A stretch of DNA of 8,217 bases from DATIXD01 sp035518875 (GTDB taxonomy: Bacteria > Pseudomonadota > Gammaproteobacteria > Methylococcales > Methylococcaceae). The stretch spans positions 1 through 8,217 of the forward strand of contig DATIXD010000348.1 of NCBI GenBank assembly GCA_035518875.1, given 5' to 3'. Positions 5,561 through 8,217 of this stretch are shown in pieces (the first letter of the stretch is position 1; every line of letters starts with the position of its first letter). The notes beneath the pieces are model-generated. The model saw only the letters and a program-made list of their open reading frames with translations, was not told the origin of the DNA and made no database searches. The translations under genes were made by a program, and so were the position numbers.

Positions 5561-6304
5561 CTATCGACTTGGCTTTCTGGCGGCGAGGATGTAGTTGATG
5601 CCCAGGTACGAGCTCAACAGAAAACGCATGCCGAACGGATTCACGGTGACTCCGGTGCGGGCGATAACCTTCATGCCGCCAAGAGTCAGCAGGTTTTCCA
5701 ATTCAACGGGCTTGGGAAAGCGCTTCCACCGATGCGTGCCCTTGGGTAGCCAGCGCAGCACGTATTCTGCCATGACGATGGCCCCCACCCAGGACGCAAC
5801 TGTGCGGTTGAGGGTGGCGATCACCATGATCCCGCCGGGTTTGACCAGCCGCACGCAGGCGTCCATGAAAAGCGGCAGTTCGGCCACGTGTTCCACCACT
5901 TCCATATTCAGTACGGCGTCGTACTGCTCTCCGCGTCCGGCCAGAATTTCCGCGCTGGCGGTCTCGTAATTAATCTTGAGTCCGCTCTGCTGCGCGTGCA
6001 AACGAGCGACACCAATGTTTTTCTCCACCACGTCGACGCCATGCACATTAGTGCCCAGCCTGGCCACCGCCTCGCTGAGTATGCCGCCGCCGCAACCGAT
6101 GTCGAGCACGCGCAGCCCCTTCAATGGGGTCGGTGCGCCCGGATCGAGCCCGAATTCCGCGGTCAATAGGTCGCGGATATAACCGACGCGCAGATGGTTC
6201 ATACGGTGCAGCGGCCAGAACGGGCCTCCCTCGTCCCACCACTGGGCGGACAGGCGCTCGTAGAAGGCGACTTCGTTCGGGTCGATGCTGCTGGGACGGG
6301 TCAT
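5561..6304 (-). CDS. ubiG: Ubiquinone biosynthesis O-methyltransferase (UbiG)
   Basis: A 247-residue SAM-dependent methyltransferase that carries out both O-methylations of ubiquinone synthesis, on the early catechol and on demethylubiquinol, at the inner membrane face. An N-terminal family block IDPNEVAFYERLSAQWWDEGGPFWPLHRMN (7-36) leads into the Rossmann fold: SAM motif I VLDIGCGGG (66-74), an acidic residue at Asp91, NMEVVEHV (133-140) and LVKPGG (153-158). TLNRT (164-168), EYVLRWLPKGTH (180-191) and a C-terminal LGINYILAARKP are further UbiG hallmarks. I chose the ATG at 6304, with a GAGGCGAGG purine run seven bases upstream, over a TTG at 6322. From memory, stretches such as KNIGVARLHAQQSGL and VLNMEVVEHV look closer to alphaproteobacterial UbiG than to E. 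coli UbiG. It is divergent from purE, and glyQ follows closely. Confidence 0.94.
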   Translation of the reverse strand: MTRPSSIDPNEVAFYERLSAQWWDEGGPFWPLHRMNHLRVGYIRDLLTAEFGLDPGAPTPLKGLRVLDIGCGGGILSEAVARLGTNVHGVDVVEKNIGVARLHAQQSGLKINYETASAEILAGRGEQYDAVLNMEVVEHVAELPLFMDACVRLVKPGGIMVIATLNRTVASWVGAIVMAEYVLRWLPKGTHRWKRFPKPVELENLLTLGGMKVIARTGVTVNPFGMRFLLSSYLGINYILAARKPSR

Positions 6305-6380
6305 TGCTGCGCCTCGCCTCAAATCAGTCAGGCTTGGAAGAGGAATTGGGCATGCGGGCGTCGTGTGCGGAAGGCGGTTT

Positions 6381-6409
6381 TTCAGAGCCGGGGCAGGATA
6401 GGGTAAAAT
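6381..6409 (+). promoter_or_regulatory. Probable purEK promoter
   Basis: TTCAGA (6381-6386, 4 of 6) is separated by 17 bases from TAAAAT (6404-6409, 5 of 6 to TATAAT). Transcription would begin near 6416, leaving about 25 bases before the purE ATG at 6441. The -10 overlaps an in-frame ATG at 6408, which argues that this upstream ATG is not the start. No clear PurR-type operator palindrome is visible in 6305-6440. Confidence 0.4.
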
Positions 6410-6440
6410 GCCTCATTTGTCATCGGTTGAGAGTGCAAGC

Positions 6441-6929
6441 ATGGTTCAAATCGGCATCGTCATGGGCAGCGACAGCGACTGGGAGGTCATGCAACACGCC
6501 GCCCGCCAACTCAAGGAGCTCGGTGTCGGCTATGAGACGCGGGTGGTTTCCGCCCATCGTACCCCGGACCTGCTTTTCGAATACGCGGAAACCGCCGCAG
6601 GGCGGGGGCTCCAGTGCATCATCGCCGGTGCGGGCGGAGCGGCGCATCTGCCGGGCATGCTGGCGGCGAAAACCACGCTGCCGGTGTTGGGCGTGCCGGT
6701 GCCGTCCAAATACCTGAAAGGTCAAGATTCCCTTTACTCCATCGTGCAGATGCCGAAGGGGGTGCCGGTCGCGACCTTTGCGATCGGTGAGGCGGGCGCG
6801 GTGAACGCGGGCCTGTTCGCGGCGGCGTTTTTGGCGAATCATGACCCGGCCTTGGCCGAGCGTTTGCAAGCGTTCCGTCGCCGTCAGACGGAAGCCGTGC
6901 TCGCCATGCAGTTGCCGGAGCTGGAATGA
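6441..6929 (+). CDS. purE: N5-carboxyaminoimidazole ribonucleotide mutase (class I PurE)
   Basis: A 162-residue cytosolic enzyme that rearranges N5-CAIR, made by PurK, into CAIR in de novo purine synthesis; class I PurE proteins form octamers. The nucleotide-binding and catalytic motifs are present: IVMGSDSDW (6-14), VVSAHRTPD (35-43, with His39 at the position of the E. coli catalytic histidine), IIAGAGGAAHLPGM (60-73), PVLGVPV (81-87) and DSLYSIVQMPKGVPV (96-110). The frame also has an ATG at 6408, but it lies in the likely promoter and adds 11 residues without family similarity. The ATG at 6441 has GAGAG seven bases upstream and gives the normal length. The adjoining purK confirms the N5-CAIR mutase type over the direct AIR carboxylase of class II. 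Its stop overlaps the purK start by 4 bases. Confidence 0.96.
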   Translation: MVQIGIVMGSDSDWEVMQHAARQLKELGVGYETRVVSAHRTPDLLFEYAETAAGRGLQCIIAGAGGAAHLPGMLAAKTTLPVLGVPVPSKYLKGQDSLYSIVQMPKGVPVATFAIGEAGAVNAGLFAAAFLANHDPALAERLQAFRRRQTEAVLAMQLPELE

Positions 6930-8065
6930 TGGGCCTGCATATCCTGCCGAACGCGATGCTCGGGATTCTTGGCGGCGGCCAGCTGGGCCGGATGTTCACC
7001 ATGTCGGCCAGGGCGATGGGATACCGCGTCACGGTGCTCGATCCCGATCGGGAAAGCCCGGCGGGTTCGCTGGCCGATGTGCATTTGCGCGCCGGTTACG
7101 ACGATCCGGAAGCCCTGCGCACGCTGGCTGAGACCTGCGCCGCGATCACCACGGAATTCGAAAACGTGCCGGCCGAGAGCATGCGCTACCTGGAACAGCA
7201 GGTGCGCGTCAGGCCGTCGGCCGAATCCGTTGCCATCGCCCAGGACCGTATCCGGGAAAAACGTTATATCGCGGCTGCCGGCCTGAAAACCGCCCCTTTC
7301 CTGGCGATCGAAGCCCAAGCCGACCTGGATCAGGATTTGCGGGGGCACTTGCCCGGCATCCTCAAAATCGCCCGTCTGGGCTACGACGGCAAGGGGCAGG
7401 CCCGAGTCAAGACGCCCGAGGACGCTAAAGCCGCCTTTGCGTCTATGGGCGGCAAACCTTCGGTCGTCGAGCGGATGCTGAATCTCAAGACCGAGATTTC
7501 GGTGATCGTCACTCGCACCGGTCCCGGCGAGGCGGTTTGTTTCCCGGTATCGGAGAATCAGCACGAATCGGGCATCCTCGACATCAGCATCGTGCCCGCC
7601 CGTATCGATGATGCAATCGCTGAAAACGCCCGGCAAATGGCTTTGAAACTTGCCGAGGTGATGGGCTATGTGGGGGTGCTGGCGGTTGAATTCTTTCTGC
7701 TCAAAGACGGCGAACTACTCATCAACGAGATCGCACCGCGCCCTCACAACAGTGGCCATTACACCCTCGACGCCACCCTGGTCAGCCAGTTCGATCAGCA
7801 GGTTCGCGCCATGTGCGGCCTGCCGCCGGGCGATACGCGCCTCTTGAGTCCAGTGGTGATGGTCAATCTGCTGGGCGATATCTGGCGCGACGACGAACCG
7901 GCCTGGGACAAGCTGCTCAGCCAGCCGAACGTGCATCTACATCTCTACGGCAAGAAATCCGCCCGCATCGGCCGCAAGATGGGGCATTTCAATGTCCTGG
8001 CCGAAAACGTGGAAACCGCGTTGGCGCAGGCGCTGGAGTTGAAGCGGATGTTACAAGAACCGTAG
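6926..8065 (+). CDS. purK: N5-carboxyaminoimidazole ribonucleotide synthase (PurK)
   Basis: A 379-residue ATP-grasp ligase that uses ATP and bicarbonate to carboxylate AIR to N5-CAIR, the substrate for PurE; E. coli PurK is slightly shorter (355). The N-terminal fold begins with LGILGGGQLGRM (12-23) and VTVLDPDRESPA (35-46), followed by TTEFENVP (75-82). The ATP-grasp domain contains KIARLGYDGKGQ (147-158), VVERML (180-185), and the metal-binding/AIR region VEFFLLKDGELLINEIAPRPHNSGHYT (254-280). The C-terminal YGKKSARIGRKMGH (341-354) is typical. The ATG at 6926 overlaps the purE stop (ATGA), with CGGAG about six bases upstream; a second ATG follows directly at 6929. It is cotranscribed and probably translationally coupled with purE, and intact. 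Confidence 0.96.
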   Translation: MMGLHILPNAMLGILGGGQLGRMFTMSARAMGYRVTVLDPDRESPAGSLADVHLRAGYDDPEALRTLAETCAAITTEFENVPAESMRYLEQQVRVRPSAESVAIAQDRIREKRYIAAAGLKTAPFLAIEAQADLDQDLRGHLPGILKIARLGYDGKGQARVKTPEDAKAAFASMGGKPSVVERMLNLKTEISVIVTRTGPGEAVCFPVSENQHESGILDISIVPARIDDAIAENARQMALKLAEVMGYVGVLAVEFFLLKDGELLINEIAPRPHNSGHYTLDATLVSQFDQQVRAMCGLPPGDTRLLSPVVMVNLLGDIWRDDEPAWDKLLSQPNVHLHLYGKKSARIGRKMGHFNVLAENVETALAQALELKRMLQEP

Positions 8066-8080
8066 GCCGGGAAAGGCCTA
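8063..8080 (+). other. Hairpin at the purK stop codon
   Basis: TAGGCC (8063-8068, starting with the purK stop) and GGCCTA (8075-8080) form a perfect 6-bp stem with a 6-base loop. No T-run follows, so it is not a typical intrinsic terminator, though it could stabilise the purEK transcript end. I see no gene in 8081-8217. Confidence 0.4.
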
Positions 8081-8163
8081 GCCGTTCACTTAATCTGTTG
8101 ATAACACGATCGCGATTCGCCTGGAACCCCCATGGAACCCACATTTTATGGCTTCTCGTTTAC

Positions 8164-8178
8164 CAGCAATAATTGCTG
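8164..8178. repeat. Short palindrome near the right edge
   Basis: CAGCAAT (8164-8170) and ATTGCTG (8172-8178) are perfect 7-base inverted copies around a single A. A T-run on the correct side is missing on both strands. It could be a protein-binding palindrome for a gene beyond the edge, or chance. Confidence 0.35.
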
Positions 8179-8217
8179 ACGAAAAAACAGCCGCAAAGCT
8201 TTAGCGCATAAGGGCTT

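Noticed and set aside
6884..7636. Minus-strand open frame of 250 codons opposite purK
   Set aside because: It is antisense to the purK ATP-grasp coding region and lacks any recognisable motif.
1..8217. CRISPR array, tRNA, rRNA or transposase gene
   Set aside because: No regularly spaced direct repeats, no tRNA-like cloverleaf with conserved loops, and no transposase motifs were found on either strand.

Overview
The window looks like chromosomal DNA of a GC-rich gammaproteobacterium. It holds housekeeping genes in a gammaproteobacterial arrangement: glyQ-glyS followed by gmhB-plsC, and a separate purE-purK pair. All complete genes encode full-length proteins with intact motifs, and I see no phage, plasmid or transposase gene. 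A methanotroph-like genome (Methylococcales) is possible from the style of the intergenic repeats, but that rests on memory and not on a comparison.

Layout. On the minus strand, in transcription order: ubiG (6304-5561, ubiquinone O-methyltransferase), glyQ (5486 or 5555 to 4551) and glyS (4558-2480), the two subunits of glycyl-tRNA synthetase with an 8-base overlap. A gene-free stretch of about 560 bases (1921-2479) packed with inverted repeats follows. Then come gmhB (1920-1381, heptose bisphosphate phosphatase), plsC (1418-666, 1-acyl-glycerol-3-phosphate acyltransferase family) and an incomplete conserved membrane protein gene (519-1) that runs off the left edge. On the plus strand, divergent from ubiG, are purE (6441-6929) and purK (6926-8065), overlapping by 4 bases. 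They carry out the two-step conversion of AIR to CAIR in purine synthesis. The last 150 bases hold no gene.

How the genes work together. GlyQ and GlyS form one enzyme. GmhB feeds the LPS heptose pathway and PlsC-type enzymes feed membrane lipid synthesis, so both belong to envelope building. PurK makes N5-CAIR, which PurE rearranges to CAIR. UbiG acts in quinone synthesis and is not functionally tied to its neighbours.

The most interesting part is the glyS-gmhB gap. It contains about a dozen stem-forming inverted repeats. Two hairpins carry a GTAG tetranucleotide at their 5' foot (1951 and 2408), as in REP sequences mobilised by TnpA-REP/RAYT proteins. Between them lie two larger multibranched folds (2056-2162 and 2268-2388). 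I read it as a composite, non-coding, probably dispersed repeat that has settled inside an otherwise compact operon. A second point is that UbiG reads, from memory, more like alphaproteobacterial UbiG than the E. coli type.
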